The notes beneath the pieces are model-generated. The model did no database searches and was not told the origin of the DNA. It saw only the letters and a list, made by a program, of their open reading frames with translations. This document shows positions 4,299-5,564 of a DNA stretch of 5,564 nucleotides, piece after piece. This stretch comes from Acidobacteriota bacterium (GTDB lineage: Bacteria; Acidobacteriota; Terriglobia; UBA7540). Position 1 is the first letter of the stretch. Each line of letters starts with the position of its first letter. The stretch spans positions 1 through 5,564 of the forward strand of contig JAKAWN010000443.1 in the NCBI GenBank assembly GCA_021827245.1, read 5' to 3'. The position numbers were made by a program, and so were the translations under genes.

Positions 4299-5564
4299 TC
4301 ATCCGTCACATTTAACGATGCTTCCGCTTTCCGGCTCGTGGCCAGCCGGACTGTTGGGGCCGCTTTCATCGGCAAAGGGCCAGTTGATGTTCAGCCACAG
4401 CTCATGCTCGCGGACTTTTGCGGGAACCTTATCAACGCGCAAGTTTTCCAGCCAGTGGACACCGGTCTTTCCTCCCACCACGATATCCTTATCCCCGTCG
4501 CCGTCAATGTCCTCGACGATGACTTGGGTTCCGATTTCGGCCGTGCCGTTATAGCTGATCGGGAAGCGCGTAAAGGTGCCGTTCCGGCGGTCAATCTTGT
4601 AATAGAAGATGCAAAGCGGCTCGTAAAGACCGGGATCAGGGTCTCCGCGGTAACGCTTGCCGGTGATCAACTCCGGTTCGCCGTCGCCGTCGATATCGGC
4701 CAGCTTCAGCGCGTGAGCCTCAGAGAATGAATTGTCAATGATGTGCCGTTCCCAGGTGCGGCGTCCCCCGCTCATTCTCTGCTCCATCCAGTAAAGTCCG
4801 AAAGAATGTCCATGGCCGTATATGAGATCCATTTTCCCGTCATTGTTCACGTCGTAGCCCAGAATGGGAAAACCTGCCTCTCCCAGCTCCCATTCCGGAT
4901 GCCATTTCCACTGGTCGCGGTCGGCGTCCACGTTTTCAAGCCAGCCGTGGATCGAGAGCAGGTCCATTTTGCCGTCGCCGTTGATATCGGCAACGCCCAC
5001 GCCGTGGCCGTCGGCAGTTTTGCCGCCAACATAATGCACCTCGGGCTTGGGGCCGGCAAAGTTGATCCAGATCAGGCTGGACGGTGAATAATGGGCAGCG
5101 GCAAGGTCCGGCACGCCGTCGCCGTTGATGTCGGCATAGACCATACCTTCGGTCGCCCTGGAATGGCAGATCAGGTGTTTCTTCTCCCAGAAAGCGTCGG
5201 CCTTTTTCGGATTTTCATACCACCAGATGCCGTCGGTCTGCCACGCAGCGGTCACGATGTCCAGCGTGCCGTCGTGGTTGACGTCAATCGGAAACTGCGC
5301 GCAGTCCGCCACAAATTCAATCTTGCTCTCGCCGGCGATTTTGAACGGCCACACACTGATATACCGCCATTGATGCCTTTTCCACTCGGTCGCAAGGGGC
5401 CCGGGATTCTCATACCAGTAGGCTCCGCTCACGATGTACAGTTTGCCGTCGCCGTTCATGTCCATCACGGAAACGGCTTCGGCGTGGTCCGTTCCCAGGC
5501 GATGCGAAAGGAAAATATCAGCCCGCCGGGACACAGGCGTAATCGGTCCTTGTCCCTGCGCGGG
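4299..5564 (-). CDS. FG-GAP/VCBS repeat beta-propeller protein, 5'-truncated
   Basis: 421 codons are open from the right edge to the TGA at 4301-4299. The start lies outside. A GTG at 5534 is not needed, because the frame continues upstream (PAQGQGPITP), which looks like sequence just after a signal peptide. Seven calcium-binding loops, each followed by a hydrophobic strand, repeat every 45-62 residues. Numbered from the first visible residue they are DMNGDG (35-40), DVNHDG (94-99), DINGDG (145-150), DINGDG (193-198), DVNNDG (238-243), DIDGDG (290-295) and DIDGDG (352-357). This fits a seven-bladed propeller. Recurrent YWYENPG, WWYENP, GKRYRGDPDPG and HWLENL resemble the propeller of aldos-2-ulose dehydratase-like proteins and of many exported FG-GAP proteins in Planctomycetes and Acidobacteriota. 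The site is extracytoplasmic. The ligand, probably a carbohydrate, is inferred only. The tail after WLENL ends with LNINWPF and a short Ser/Pro/Gly segment. Confidence 0.92.
   Translation of the reverse strand, partial: PAQGQGPITPVSRRADIFLSHRLGTDHAEAVSVMDMNGDGKLYIVSGAYWYENPGPLATEWKRHQWRYISVWPFKIAGESKIEFVADCAQFPIDVNHDGTLDIVTAAWQTDGIWWYENPKKADAFWEKKHLICHSRATEGMVYADINGDGVPDLAAAHYSPSSLIWINFAGPKPEVHYVGGKTADGHGVGVADINGDGKMDLLSIHGWLENVDADRDQWKWHPEWELGEAGFPILGYDVNNDGKMDLIYGHGHSFGLYWMEQRMSGGRRTWERHIIDNSFSEAHALKLADIDGDGEPELITGKRYRGDPDPGLYEPLCIFYYKIDRRNGTFTRFPISYNGTAEIGTQVIVEDIDGDGDKDIVVGGKTGVHWLENLRVDKVPAKVREHELWLNINWPFADESGPNSPAGHEPESGSIVKCDG

Noticed and set aside
4109..4375. Minus-strand open frame overlapping the end of the propeller gene, considered as a frameshifted continuation
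   Set aside because: The propeller protein ends naturally after its seventh blade and a short tail. The alternative frame shows no FG-GAP or other pattern, so no frameshift is needed.
4137..4730. Plus-strand open frame (197 codons)
   Set aside because: It is mostly antisense to the FG-GAP gene. Its valine/alanine-rich translation reflects the reverse complement of the GDG repeat codons, and it has no SD.
5532..5534. GTG as the real start of the FG-GAP protein
   Set aside because: The frame stays open to the window edge, and its upstream residues look like the beginning of a mature exported protein. An exported propeller should have a signal peptide, so the start lies outside the window.

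Overview
The window is about 5.6 kb of fairly GC-rich bacterial DNA. Every gene I can support lies on the minus strand, so the text below follows transcription from high to low coordinates. No gene is diagnostic for taxonomy. The combination of a secreted VPAGTEL-type protein, a double-CxxC zinc ribbon fused to a three-helix membrane domain, and a large calcium-loop FG-GAP/VCBS propeller is common in Acidobacteriota and related soil bacteria. I offer that as an inference only.

Layout. (1) 5564-4299: a 5'-truncated FG-GAP/VCBS beta-propeller protein with seven DxNxDG or DxDxDG calcium loops, cut by the right edge. (2) 4298-2350: a gene-poor stretch of nearly 2 kb. It holds three short candidate genes, each for a protein with one membrane span (3883-3659, 3002-2796, 2556-2350), separated by long stretches without recognisable genes. 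The 3002-2796 gene has a strong Shine-Dalgarno (SD), and the other two are less certain. Just 3' of it is a segment that can fold into either of two mutually exclusive hairpins (2724-2784). (3) 1989-1504: a zinc-ribbon plus DUF4870/Tic20-like membrane protein. It has a very good SD and a candidate promoter with an inverted repeat over its -35 box. (4) 1324-362: a DHH/DHHA1 phosphoesterase of 320 aa with a cysteine-containing variant of motif I. (5) 224-1: the N-terminal 74 residues of a secreted protein with a signal peptide, cut by the left edge.

How the genes relate. Gaps of 137-180 bp, small hairpins and separate promoter-like boxes suggest the larger genes are transcribed independently, not as one operon. 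I see no defence system, mobile element, CRISPR array, tRNA or rRNA, and no clear multi-gene pathway. The DHH protein is probably cytoplasmic nucleotide or phosphoester metabolism, the propeller and the left-edge protein are exported, and the rest are membrane proteins of unknown role. I did not find a convincing new system. The parts most worth a second look are the alternative hairpins, the cluster of small membrane ORFs, and the G8 tract immediately upstream of one of their start codons.
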